A stretch of DNA of 64,000 bases from Lachnospiraceae bacterium (GTDB taxonomy: Bacteria > Bacillota > Clostridia > Lachnospirales > Lachnospiraceae): NCBI GenBank assembly GCA_028692395.1, contig JAQUXP010000018.1:1-64000 (forward strand), given 5' to 3'. The notes under the pieces are model-generated. The model ran no database searches, was not told the DNA's origin, and was given only the letters and a program-made list of their open reading frames with translations. The position numbers were made by a program, and so were the translations under genes. This document shows, one piece after another, positions 35,903-44,907 of the stretch. Every line of letters starts with the position of its first letter. The stretch's first letter is position 1.

Positions 35903-36523
35903 ATGATTGCGATAATAGATTACGATGCAGGGAATATTAAAAGTGTGGAGAAGGCGTTGGAGCTTCTGGGAGAAGAGGTTCTTCTGACCCGGGACCCCGC
36001 GCAGCTTTTGGCCGCAGAAAAAGTGATTCTTCCGGGAGTTGGAAGCTTTGGTGATGCGATGCAGAATCTAAAGCGATACGGATTGGTGGAGGTTATTCAC
36101 GAAATTGTGAATCAGGGAACTCCATTTCTTGGGATTTGTCTGGGACTTCAGCTGCTGTTTGAGTCCAGTGAGGAAAGTCCGGGAGTCCAGGGTTTGGGAG
36201 TACTGAAGGGAAAGGTTCTCAGATTTCCGCCGAAGGAAGGCTTTAAGATTCCTCATATGGGATGGAATTCTCTGCATTTACAGAATCAGGGACGGTTATT
36301 CCAGGGAATACCGGAGCAGTCTTTTGTTTATTTTGTCCATTCCTTTTACCTTGCGGCTTCGGATGCCTCCATTGTAAAAGCAACTACGGAGTACACAGCC
36401 AGTGTGGATGCTGCTGTTGAATCCGGGAATATCTTTGCCTGTCAGTTCCACCCGGAGAAGAGCTCAGAGGTGGGACTCGGGATTCTGAAAAATTTTGCCA
36501 GACTTGGAAAGGAGGACTGCTGA
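35903..36523 (+). CDS. hisH: Imidazole glycerol phosphate synthase, glutaminase subunit HisH
   Basis: 206 residues. Class I glutamine amidotransferase with nucleophile C79 in [13 protein letters not shown] and the His/Glu pair in [11 protein letters not shown]-terminal [18 protein letters not shown] is typical of HisH. It hydrolyses glutamine and channels ammonia to HisF, whose gene starts 1 nt after the hisH stop. No other histidine genes are adjacent, which is unusual. Confidence 0.94.
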   Translation: MIAIIDYDAGNIKSVEKALELLGEEVLLTRDPAQLLAAEKVILPGVGSFGDAMQNLKRYGLVEVIHEIVNQGTPFLGICLGLQLLFESSEESPGVQGLGVLKGKVLRFPPKEGFKIPHMGWNSLHLQNQGRLFQGIPEQSFVYFVHSFYLAASDASIVKATTEYTASVDAAVESGNIFACQFHPEKSSEVGLGILKNFARLGKEDC

Positions 36524-36524
36524 T

Positions 36525-37286
36525 ATGTTTACAAAACGTATTATTCCCTGTCTGGATGTGAATAACGGACGTGTGGTAAAGGGTGTGAACTTTGTAAATC
36601 TTCAGGATGCCGGTGATCCGGTTGAGATTGCCAAAGCTTATGATAAAGCAGGAGCAGACGAAGTGGTATTTCTTGATATTACAGCATCCTCTGATAACCG
36701 TGGTACCGTGGTAGACATGGTACGAAAGGTGGCAGCCAATGTATTTATTCCATTTACCGTTGGCGGTGGAATCCGTACCGTCGATGATTTCAAGATGCTT
36801 CTTCGGGAGGGTGCAGACAAGATCTCCATCAATTCTTCCGCAATTATGAATCCGCAGCTGATCGCAGATGCGGCCTATAAGTTTGGAAGCCAGTGTGTTG
36901 TTGTTGCGATCGATGCGAAAAGAAGAGCAGACGGAAGCGGATGGAACATTTACAAAAATGGCGGACGTGTGGATATGGGTATCGATGCGGTGGAATGGGC
37001 AGTGAAGGCTGCAAATCTGGGAGCCGGAGAGATTCTTCTGACCAGCATGGACTGTGATGGAACGAAAGCAGGATATGACATAGAACTGACCCGCAGGATC
37101 GCAGAGCATGTGGATATTCCGGTGATTGCATCTGGCGGTGCGGGAACCATGGAGCACTTTTATGATGCTTTGACAGAAGGAAAGACAGATGCAGCTCTGG
37201 CGGCATCGCTATTTCACTATAAGGAACTTGAGATAAAAGAAGTAAAAGAATATCTGGCGGGACGGGGAGTGTCTGTACGCCTTTAG
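36525..37286 (+). CDS. hisF: Imidazole glycerol phosphate synthase, cyclase subunit HisF
   Basis: 253 residues from 36525, with AGGAGG in the end of hisH. A (beta/alpha)8 barrel with the catalytic aspartate near the start ([19 protein letters not shown]), FTVGGGIRT and the second catalytic aspartate in [15 protein letters not shown]. It forms imidazole glycerol phosphate and AICAR with ammonia from HisH. Full length with all key residues, so the pair is probably functional. Confidence 0.95.
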   Translation: MFTKRIIPCLDVNNGRVVKGVNFVNLQDAGDPVEIAKAYDKAGADEVVFLDITASSDNRGTVVDMVRKVAANVFIPFTVGGGIRTVDDFKMLLREGADKISINSSAIMNPQLIADAAYKFGSQCVVVAIDAKRRADGSGWNIYKNGGRVDMGIDAVEWAVKAANLGAGEILLTSMDCDGTKAGYDIELTRRIAEHVDIPVIASGGAGTMEHFYDALTEGKTDAALAASLFHYKELEIKEVKEYLAGRGVSVRL

Positions 37287-37299
37287 GAGTGTGATTGTG

Positions 37300-37974
37300 A
37301 TGCCGCCATTAAGCGGAAGCTGGGAGCAGGCACTAAAGCCTGAATTCCACAAACCTTATTATACGCAGTTATTTCAAAAAGTGGGTGAAGAGTATGGAAG
37401 TCATCAGATCTTTCCACCGGCCGATGATGTGTTCAATGCATTTCATCTGACCCCGCTGGAACAGGTTAAGGTTGTGATCCTGGGACAGGATCCCTATCAC
37501 AATGATGGACAGGCCCATGGACTCTGCTTTTCTGTGAAGCGGGGGGTGGAAATTCCCCCATCCCTGGTGAATATCTATAAGGAACTTGAGACTGATCTTG
37601 GCTGTTATATTCCAAATAATGGGTATCTGGAAAAATGGGCCAGACAGGGTGTATTGATGCTGAATACCGTATTGACAGTTCGGGCTCATCAGGCAAATTC
37701 TCATCGGGGAATTGGCTGGGAGCAGTTTACGGATGCTGCGATTCAGGTTCTGGCCCAGCAGGATCGGCCAATCGTGTTTTTGCTCTGGGGAAGACCGGCT
37801 CAGCTTAAGAAAAGTATGCTTTATAATCCCAAACACCTGGTGCTTGAGGCACCGCATCCCAGTCCGCTGTCTGCCTACCGGGGATTCTTTGGCTGTCATC
37901 ATTTCAGCCAGACAAACACCTTTCTGGAGCAGAACGGACTAACGCCAATCGACTGGCAAATTGAAAATGTTTAG
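37300..37974 (+). CDS. ung: Uracil-DNA glycosylase
   Basis: 224 residues from ATG 37300; GTG at 37291 is almost on top of the AGGAG site and is rejected. The catalytic water-activating D64 is in ILGQDPYHNDGQAHGL and the leucine-intercalation/His loop is HPSPLSAYRGFFGCHHF. It removes uracil from DNA. It follows hisF after 13 nt and precedes the flippase after 8 nt, so all four genes are probably cotranscribed without an obvious functional link. Confidence 0.95.
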   Translation: MPPLSGSWEQALKPEFHKPYYTQLFQKVGEEYGSHQIFPPADDVFNAFHLTPLEQVKVVILGQDPYHNDGQAHGLCFSVKRGVEIPPSLVNIYKELETDLGCYIPNNGYLEKWARQGVLMLNTVLTVRAHQANSHRGIGWEQFTDAAIQVLAQQDRPIVFLLWGRPAQLKKSMLYNPKHLVLEAPHPSPLSAYRGFFGCHHFSQTNTFLEQNGLTPIDWQIENV

Positions 37975-37982
37975 GAGAACTC

Positions 37983-39614
37983 ATGGGTAATAAAAAATCA
38001 AATTCATTAGTAAAAAATGCTTCAATTCTTATGATAGCAACGATGGTATCTCGCATAATCGGACTTTTGTACCGGAGACCTCTGGGACAGGCACTGGGGG
38101 ATGTGGGTCTTGGTTATTATGGATATGCATCGGATCTGTATGTGATATTGCTTTTGATTTCTTCCTACAGTATTCCAATGGCGGTTTCGAAGGTGGTTTC
38201 GGAGCGTCTGGCACTGAAGGAGTACAAAAATGCACATAAGATCTTTCAGGGAGCACTTTTATATGCAGCTCTGATCGGCGGAGCGACAGCATTGATTACC
38301 TTCTTTTTCGGAGGCTATCTGCTGCCCCATAATCAGCAGAATGCACTGCCCGCACTTCGTGTGCTGGCACCAACAATCTTTATCTCTGCGATTCTGGGTG
38401 TATTTCGTGGATATTTTCAGGCACATAACACCATGATCCCCACCTCAATCTCTCAGATAGCGGAACAGATTATGAATGCCATCGTCAGTGTATTCGCAGG
38501 ATGGGCGTTTATCGTGTATCTGACTCCGGCAGGCGGTAACGCTGCAATCTACGGTGCTGCAGGAGGTACGCTGGGTACCGGAGCAGGTGTATTGACAGGA
38601 CTGGCCTTTATGCTGATCGTGTATGCCTATAATCGCAAGGCGATTATGCGCCAGGTGGCCCATGATCATACCGTGCGGGAAGAGTCTTATCGTTCTGTGT
38701 TCCGCCTGATCTTTATGATGGTGACCCCCATTATCTTTACCACCTTTATTTACAATGCCAGTGCGTATCTGAACAGCTACCTGTTCTCCAACATTCTTGG
38801 ATGGAGGGGCATTGCTTCGGAGGCACTTTCCTCCGCTTATGGTGAGCTGAGTCAGTATTATACACCGCTGATCAATATCCCGGTTGCCCTGGCAAGTGCC
38901 AGTGCATCAGCCATGATGCCGGAGGTTTCCGGATGCTTTGCAAAAGGCGATAAAGAATCAGCAAACAGCAGGATTAATTCAGCGATCCGTCTGACCATGT
39001 TTCTCTGTGTGCCGGCGGCAGTGGGACTTGCTGTACTGGCTGGTCCCATTATCCAGACACTGTTCCCCGCAGCTACCAATCTTGGGGGATATCTTCTGAT
39101 GACAGGAGCATTTACCGTTATCTTTTCTGCCCTGTCCACGATTACCAACAGTGTGCTTCAGTCAATCGGAAAGCAGAAGATCGCCCTTAGAAATGCTGGA
39201 ATTTCCCTGGTAGTCAATCTTGTGTTTCTGACAATACTGCTGCTTTTATTCCCGGGACTTGGAGTCTTTAGCATTATCATCGCAAACTACGTATTCTATA
39301 TCTGCATGAGCGTGCTGAATGCTCTGTCACTGAAGAAGTACCTGGACTACAAAAATGAGCTCATGGAGGCATACGGAAAACCTTTTGCAGCGGCAGCAGG
39401 CATGGGACTGGCAGCATGGATTGTATATTATGGATTCTATGTCCTTTTAGGAAAAGGAACACGGATCATCCCACTTGGGCTTGCTATGGTAATTGCTGTG
39501 ATCCTATATATGATCCTCTTTGTAAAAATCACCAAAACACCGGAGTCAGCAATGCTGAGATTCCCTATGGGAAGTAAAATCGTCAAGGTATTGAAGCTTC
39601 TCCATATCTACTAA
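37983..39614 (+). CDS. MurJ/YtgP-type lipid flippase (MOP superfamily)
   Basis: 543 residues, the length of the Bacillus YtgP/MurJ type, with about 14 membrane helices. N-terminal ASILMIATMVSRIIGLLYRR and LGVFRGYFQAHNTMIPTSIS are typical of the group. In Firmicutes such proteins flip lipid II or related saccharide lipids outward for wall synthesis. The window encodes a second, shorter relative at 26237. GGAGAAC just before 37983 supports the start. Lipid II is the best guess for cargo. Confidence 0.85.
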   Translation: MGNKKSNSLVKNASILMIATMVSRIIGLLYRRPLGQALGDVGLGYYGYASDLYVILLLISSYSIPMAVSKVVSERLALKEYKNAHKIFQGALLYAALIGGATALITFFFGGYLLPHNQQNALPALRVLAPTIFISAILGVFRGYFQAHNTMIPTSISQIAEQIMNAIVSVFAGWAFIVYLTPAGGNAAIYGAAGGTLGTGAGVLTGLAFMLIVYAYNRKAIMRQVAHDHTVREESYRSVFRLIFMMVTPIIFTTFIYNASAYLNSYLFSNILGWRGIASEALSSAYGELSQYYTPLINIPVALASASASAMMPEVSGCFAKGDKESANSRINSAIRLTMFLCVPAAVGLAVLAGPIIQTLFPAATNLGGYLLMTGAFTVIFSALSTITNSVLQSIGKQKIALRNAGISLVVNLVFLTILLLLFPGLGVFSIIIANYVFYICMSVLNALSLKKYLDYKNELMEAYGKPFAAAAGMGLAAWIVYYGFYVLLGKGTRIIPLGLAMVIAVILYMILFVKITKTPESAMLRFPMGSKIVKVLKLLHIY

Positions 39615-39667
39615 AATATCAAAAAGGAGCAGTTCAATATCAATTTTTGAGGCTCCTTCAATAAAAT

Positions 39668-39712
39668 AAGCATATCCCGCAGGACTTCCTGTCGGATATG
39701 CTTGTTTTTTTT
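39668..39712 (+). terminator. Intrinsic terminator after the flippase gene
   Basis: A long stem AAGCATATCC (39668-39677) with GGATATGCTT (39694-39703) encloses CAGGA/TCCTG and is followed by eight T. A second hairpin without a T run, AAGGAGC/GCTCCTT (39624-39658), lies just before it. Confidence 0.88.
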
Positions 39713-39740
39713 AAAATTTATCGATTTATGGTAAAGAAAA

Positions 39741-39749
39741 TGGTATAAA
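39741..39749 (+). promoter_or_regulatory. Candidate extended -10 promoter for the corrinoid/ABC cluster
   Basis: TGGTATAAA (TG-n-TATAAA) lies about 95 nt before the binding-protein start, after the terminator at 39668-39712. No clear -35 is seen, consistent with activation by the YesN-type regulator of the cluster. Confidence 0.35.
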
Positions 39750-39846
39750 ACACGGATAATACAAAAATAATGTTCGGAACTTCACTTTTTAAAATAAGAA
39801 ATTCCAGATAAAATAGGCTTATCAAAAACATTTGGAGGAAATGGAT

Positions 39847-41226
39847 ATGAAGAAAAAAATCTTAGCATTGGCGATGTCAATGCTCATGACAGCAGGTATG
39901 CTGGCAGGCTGCGGCGGAACAGAAAAAAGTGATTCAAGCACAGAAAGTGGTGATGCAAAGCAGGAAAGTGCTTCTGCACAAGAAGGTACATCGGCCGCTG
40001 GAGAAGCAGGTGAGGGGGAGATAAAAGTTCCCGAGGAGATAACATTCTACGTCTATTATGCAGATTCGAGTCTTCCTCGTGTCGATGAGACAATGAAGAG
40101 ACTAAAAGAGATTTATCCGGATACAAAGGTTAACATTGAGCATCGTACAGATGGAGATGGCAGCGTGCTGAAGACAAGAGCAGCAGTAGGTGAACTTCCT
40201 GATATATTCGAGTGTATGGGACAGGTGGAAGAGCCGCTGTTAAAATCAGGAGATCTTGTTATGCTGGATGACGTTATGGAAGAGAAGGACTTTGCATCTA
40301 AATTCTTTGACGGCAATCTTGATATAAAGAAGGCAGAGGATGGACATTATTATGCAGTTGATACTGTAACGCCAAGTCCATATCTTATCTATTACAATAC
40401 AGAAGTTTTTGAGAAACTTGGCCTTGAAGAACCAACGAATTACGATGAATTCAAGCATGTAGTAAAAACACTTGCTGAGAATGATATTATTCCGCTTAGT
40501 TTATTCGGTCAGGAGAAGTGGCCGGGACTTCAGCTGTACGATATGGCAGTAATCGGACAGGGACAGGAACTGGGTATCGCAGGACTGGAAAGCGGTGAAA
40601 CAAAGATTACAGATCCTGAATATGCAGAAGCAGCGAAAAAAATCGAAGAGCTTGTATCCATGGGTATGATTGGAAAAGGAGCTTTGAATACCAATGCGAG
40701 TCAGGCATTTGAACTTCTTGGAAACGGTCAGGCTGGAATGCTGGGCAATGGAACATGGTTCTTCAATGATGCAATCACAGGCGGATGGGCCGATCATATT
40801 GGATATTTCCACTATAATCCATTCACAGATGCCGGAAAAGAACAGGAAACTCAGTGGCATATGTCAGGCGGCCAAGGTACCCGCGGCGGATATGCGGTAA
40901 GTGCGAAAGGTGAATATGCAGAATTTTGTAAGCGTTTTGTTCTTGACTACGTGTATATCAGACAGCAGGTTAATGCAGAGAATGGAGAAATAACAGCACT
41001 GAAAGAGACGATTGAGCCAACCGTGGAAAGACCGGCCAGTTTTGCAGATTTTGCAGATAATGTAGCGAATATTAAATCAACCAGTAAATTTGAATATACG
41101 TTCACAAATGCAGAGATGCTGGCAGCACTGGAAAATGAAAATGAATTACTGAATACAGGAAGTGTCTCGGCAGAAGAATATATTGCTGATTTGCAGGAAG
41201 CTCTTGCAGATATTGAAAGTGAGTAA
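39847..41226 (+). CDS. Family 1 substrate-binding lipoprotein of the corrinoid cluster
   Basis: 459 residues. The start at 39847 is chosen because GGAGG (39834-39838) is 8 nt upstream, whereas TTG at 39832 and ATG at 39841 overlap or crowd it. Lipobox MLAGC, then an acidic Ser-rich linker to about residue 60. The body is a family 1 solute-binding protein (EITFYVYYADSSLPRVDETM, GELPDIFECMG, GMLGNGTWFF). It is only distantly similar to the protein at 12935. It is followed by two sugar-type permeases, but the methyltransferase genes in the same cluster suggest a methylated ligand such as a methyl glycoside or related compound. That link is inference. Confidence 0.88.
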   Translation: MKKKILALAMSMLMTAGMLAGCGGTEKSDSSTESGDAKQESASAQEGTSAAGEAGEGEIKVPEEITFYVYYADSSLPRVDETMKRLKEIYPDTKVNIEHRTDGDGSVLKTRAAVGELPDIFECMGQVEEPLLKSGDLVMLDDVMEEKDFASKFFDGNLDIKKAEDGHYYAVDTVTPSPYLIYYNTEVFEKLGLEEPTNYDEFKHVVKTLAENDIIPLSLFGQEKWPGLQLYDMAVIGQGQELGIAGLESGETKITDPEYAEAAKKIEELVSMGMIGKGALNTNASQAFELLGNGQAGMLGNGTWFFNDAITGGWADHIGYFHYNPFTDAGKEQETQWHMSGGQGTRGGYAVSAKGEYAEFCKRFVLDYVYIRQQVNAENGEITALKETIEPTVERPASFADFADNVANIKSTSKFEYTFTNAEMLAALENENELLNTGSVSAEEYIADLQEALADIESE

Positions 41227-41277
41227 TCTATATAGGCCGACAGGTGTCAGAGACGAATCCTGAAAGCAATCAAAATG

Positions 41278-41337
41278 AGCTGCTGCATTCATTCGTCGAT
41301 GAAGGAATTTACTGACATTGCAATGCGGCAGCTTTTT
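41278..41337 (+). terminator. Attenuating terminator between the binding-protein and permease genes
   Basis: A 12-bp stem with one G-T pair (AGCTGCTGCATT at 41278-41289 with AATGCGGCAGCT at 41322-41333) and a 32-nt loop, followed by a five-T run. Partial termination here would keep binding protein in excess of permeases, parallel to the terminator at 14328 in the first sugar locus. Confidence 0.7.
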
Positions 41338-41357
41338 GAAAGAAAGGAAATCTGAAA

Positions 41358-42242
41358 ATGAATATTTTATTTAAAAAGAAAAAGCTGCCTATGCTGATTT
41401 TCGTGGCGCCCACAGTGATTCTTTTTGGTGTGATCGTTATAATTCCGCTGCTGCAGTCGGCTGTCATGGGATTTACCGAATGGGATGGGATTAACGAAGC
41501 AACGTATATTGGCTTGAAGAATTATAAAAAACTGCTAAAATCCAGAGATTTGATGGTGGCGATCAGAAACAGTGTGTTGTTTTCGGTAGTTCTGACGGTA
41601 TACCAGGTTGGAATCGGAACCCTTCTCGCCTATATAATAGCGAACTTTAAGTTTAAGGGAAGAACCTTCTTTAAAAACATATATTTTTTCCCGGTTCTTC
41701 TATCCGTATCAGTTGTAGGACAGCTGTGGATTTCTATCTATCATGGAGATTTTGGACTTATAAACCAGACCTTCCATCTGCTGGGATTAGACTGGCAGCA
41801 AAACTGGCTGAATGAGCCTGTCAAGGGAATTATCGCAGTAACGATTGCGGAGGGATGGAAAGGTATGGGATATCATATGCTGCTTATCTATGCTGCGATG
41901 AAGAATGTACCGGAGGTTTATTATGAGGCGGCCACTATAGACGGGGCAAATAAGAAAAGTCAATTCTTACATATTACGCTGCCGCTGACGATTCCGACGA
42001 TTAAAGTATCAGTTGTTATGTGTATAACATTTGGATTCCGGGCGTTTGAGATGATTTATCTGATGACGGGAGGCGGCCCTGGAAACTACAGTACGACGCT
42101 GCCGATCATGATGTATGAGGCATTGTTCGGACTGCAGAAGTATGGATATGGAAGTGCGATTGCGGTTGTGATTGTGGTTCTGTGCGTTGGTCTTATGCTC
42201 CTTATCAACAAACTGACAGACAGATTTGATGAACAGTATTAA
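41358..42242 (+). CDS. ABC transporter permease, sugar type, of the corrinoid cluster
   Basis: 294 residues and six membrane segments. The EAA loop is EAATIDGANKKSQFLHITLP and the CUT1 motif MTGGGPGNYSTTLP follows. AAAGGAAA precedes the start. It pairs with the next gene and with the binding protein upstream. No ATPase is encoded nearby, so a shared ATPase is expected. Confidence 0.92.
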   Translation: MNILFKKKKLPMLIFVAPTVILFGVIVIIPLLQSAVMGFTEWDGINEATYIGLKNYKKLLKSRDLMVAIRNSVLFSVVLTVYQVGIGTLLAYIIANFKFKGRTFFKNIYFFPVLLSVSVVGQLWISIYHGDFGLINQTFHLLGLDWQQNWLNEPVKGIIAVTIAEGWKGMGYHMLLIYAAMKNVPEVYYEAATIDGANKKSQFLHITLPLTIPTIKVSVVMCITFGFRAFEMIYLMTGGGPGNYSTTLPIMMYEALFGLQKYGYGSAIAVVIVVLCVGLMLLINKLTDRFDEQY

Positions 42243-42254
42243 GGAGGAGCAAAA

Positions 42255-43094
42255 GTGAAAAAAATTAAGAAAATATCCGCTTCACGTATAATCATGTATT
42301 TTATGGTGGCTGCATATGGCTTTGTCAGTCTGTATCCGATTGTATGGATGGAATTTTATTCCCTGAAAAACAATGAAGAGATTTTTGTGACAAATCCATT
42401 TGGTCCGCCGCTGGCTGCACAGTGGTCGAACTATGCGAAGGCAATTGCCCAGTTCAATATTCCGCTGTACTTTAAGAACAGTATGCTGGTATCCATAGCA
42501 TCCATGGTTTTGGGAATTATGTTCAGCCTGATGTTCACTTATGTGATAGCCAGAGTAAGAACAAGAACTACAAAGTTTTTACATAATTTAATATTAATAG
42601 GAATGTTTATTCCTATTCAGGCGGTTATGACACCCCTCATAGTGATGGTGAAATCACTGCATCTGAGCAATACAAGGTGGTCATTAATCATACCGTATGC
42701 TGCACTGAGCTTTCCCTTTGCAGTTATGGTGCTTTACGGATTTTACAGAAGCCTTCCCATCGAACTTGAAGAGTCAGCCTACATGGAAGGAGCAGGTTTT
42801 TTCAAAACCTATTTTGCTATCATACTTCCGCAGATGAAATCAATTATTTCCGTGTTGATTATTTACCAGTTTATGACGCACTGGAATGAATTCAGTCTCG
42901 CATTGATATTAATCACGAAGGACAGTATGAAGACCATGCCGCTGGGTCTTGCCGGATTTTACGGTTCCATGTCCAGTGAATGGGGGCCGATAGGTGCGGC
43001 GCTTGTGATGGCCAGTCTGCCGGTAATCATCATGTATTTGATATTTGGAAATAAAATAAGCGATGCCATGACATATTCCGGTATGAAAAACTAG
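42255..43094 (+). CDS. ABC transporter permease, sugar type, of the corrinoid cluster
   Basis: 279 residues, likely GTG start at 42255, because GGAGGAG lies at the correct distance and no ATG fits. The EAA-type loop is ELEESAYMEGAGFFKTYFAI. Six membrane segments. It follows the first permease by 12 nt and completes the importer. Confidence 0.91.
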   Translation: MKKIKKISASRIIMYFMVAAYGFVSLYPIVWMEFYSLKNNEEIFVTNPFGPPLAAQWSNYAKAIAQFNIPLYFKNSMLVSIASMVLGIMFSLMFTYVIARVRTRTTKFLHNLILIGMFIPIQAVMTPLIVMVKSLHLSNTRWSLIIPYAALSFPFAVMVLYGFYRSLPIELEESAYMEGAGFFKTYFAIILPQMKSIISVLIIYQFMTHWNEFSLALILITKDSMKTMPLGLAGFYGSMSSEWGPIGAALVMASLPVIIMYLIFGNKISDAMTYSGMKN

Positions 43095-43161
43095 GAGGAT
43101 TTGTTACAATAGGCGAAAGGTTATGTAACTTTCAAATATTATAAGGAAGAGGTCCGGGCGA

Positions 43162-44907
43162 TTGAAAATAAAAGATATATCAATGCGAAAGAAAATAATA
43201 TATTTGTTTTTAGGATGCTTCATTGTATTTCTTATGAGTATGCTTGTAATCCTGTATAACATCTACAGCGAACAGACCTATACAGAGCTTACGCAGAGAA
43301 GCGATTACGAAGACGGGCTGATTACGCAGCAGATGGATAATCTTACTCAGAATGTAGAAAGCTGTACAAACAATCTTATTATGGGAATCAATATGTCCAT
43401 GACAGGAAAATATCTGACAGATGATACAGAGGAATCCATGAAGAAGAAGATCCTGAAAGTTACGGAAGATAATTTTCTGTTGTTTACCGAGGTAAGGGAA
43501 ATCAGTGTTATTTATAACACCGGAGAACTGTACACAAAGAAAAAAAACGGAATATTTTCCTATACTACGGATAATCAGGCAATTGTAAATGAACTTAAAA
43601 GCACAGATGTGAATACCAGCGGTAAGTGGTATCACCGGGATGGAGAAGAGGCTTCTGTCTACTTTGTAAAAACCCTGACGGAAATCATGAAAAATGATCA
43701 GGTGGGATATATTGTGCTAAAAGTTTATGAAGATGTAATCTATAAGAATTATGCCAGTAAAAAAACAGATGGAATATCGCAGGTGTATATTTTTGATGAG
43801 GGAGGATATCTTCTTTCCTCCAATCAACGGAACATCCTGGAAAAGGTGCTTGGAGAAAAGCAGGTGTCATCCAAGTTAGCGGCTTCCAAGAGAATATATG
43901 AGAATTTGTTTAAACAGTCAGGAAATTACAGAGTTCAGGAACGCTTTAACAGGGCAGGATGGAGTATTGTAACATTATTGGATACACAGCAGGGCATGAA
44001 GAGCCTGAGTAAAATCAGTGAAGTTGTAATGATGGGAAGTGCGCTGTTTCTGATTCTGTTTTTATGTATTGTTCTGTTTGTGTTAAAGAAAATATTAAAA
44101 CCAGTTGTTGCGATAGGAAACCATATGCGCAGGCTTGGAGCGAATCCGCTTTCTAAGATTGATCTGCCGAATACATCGGATGAGATAGGATACCTGGTGT
44201 CAAGTTTCAATAAGATGGTAGATAAGAATGCGGTGCTGATCAGTCAGGTCAAAAAGGATGAACATGAGAAGCGTCATCTGGAGCTTGCACTTTTACAGAT
44301 GCAGATAAAACCACATTTTTTGTACAATACCCTGGATACCGCATTCTGCCTGAATGAGATGGGTATGAACAAAGAGGCAAGCAGAGTGATCAAGCAGCTT
44401 GCGGGATATTATCGTCTGGTATTGAATAAAGGAAGTGAGTGGATAAGCTTTGCCGAGGAACTCAGTGCAGTGGAAAAGTATCTGGAGATTCAGTCTATAA
44501 GATACAGCAAAATAATGGATTACAAGATAGTTGTAGGAGAAGAACTATATAGCTTTAAAGTGCCCAAGATGATACTGCAGCCCCTGGTTGAAAATGCAAT
44601 CTACCATGGGATCAAACCGGCCGGACGACCGGGACATATTCTGATTATCGGAGAGCTTTGTGAAAATGAAGTAACCATATCTGTGATCGACGATGGCGTG
44701 GGGATGTCAAAGGAGGAATTTGCCGATGTACTTCAAGGTAAAAAAAGGAGTGTCAGCCAGGAAAGCTTTGGTGTCAAGAATGTAGCAGAAAGATTAAAGC
44801 TGTTTTATGGTGATAATGCAGACATTGAACTCGATGAAGAGATGTACCTTGGAACCAGTATTGTAGTAACGATCAACTTGTGGAAGGATGAAAAAATTGA
44901 AGTATAA
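43162..44907 (+). CDS. YesM-type sensor histidine kinase of the corrinoid cluster
   Basis: 581 residues with a likely TTG start at 43162 (AAGAGG 8-9 nt upstream; the ATG at 43183 lacks a site). Two membrane helices (about 13-33 and 288-310) flank an extracellular sensor domain. HAMP is followed by the His_kinase motif with H385 in QIKPHFLYNTLDTAF, the N box LQPLVENAIYHG and the glycine motif DDGVGMSKEE. It overlaps the next gene by 20 nt. It probably senses the substrate of the adjacent importer. Confidence 0.92.
   Translation: MKIKDISMRKKIIYLFLGCFIVFLMSMLVILYNIYSEQTYTELTQRSDYEDGLITQQMDNLTQNVESCTNNLIMGINMSMTGKYLTDDTEESMKKKILKVTEDNFLLFTEVREISVIYNTGELYTKKKNGIFSYTTDNQAIVNELKSTDVNTSGKWYHRDGEEASVYFVKTLTEIMKNDQVGYIVLKVYEDVIYKNYASKKTDGISQVYIFDEGGYLLSSNQRNILEKVLGEKQVSSKLAASKRIYENLFKQSGNYRVQERFNRAGWSIVTLLDTQQGMKSLSKISEVVMMGSALFLILFLCIVLFVLKKILKPVVAIGNHMRRLGANPLSKIDLPNTSDEIGYLVSSFNKMVDKNAVLISQVKKDEHEKRHLELALLQMQIKPHFLYNTLDTAFCLNEMGMNKEASRVIKQLAGYYRLVLNKGSEWISFAEELSAVEKYLEIQSIRYSKIMDYKIVVGEELYSFKVPKMILQPLVENAIYHGIKPAGRPGHILIIGELCENEVTISVIDDGVGMSKEEFADVLQGKKRSVSQESFGVKNVAERLKLFYGDNADIELDEEMYLGTSIVVTINLWKDEKIEV

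Noticed and set aside
39777-39805. Inverted repeat GGAACTTC / GAAATTCC before the corrinoid cluster
   Set aside because: It has one mismatch, a long A+T-rich spacer and no second copy seen. It could arise by chance in this base composition.
43100-43150. Imperfect palindromes around GTTAC...GTAAC before the second YesM-type gene
   Set aside because: They are short and interrupted, with no promoter at fitting distance. They are not distinguishable from chance.
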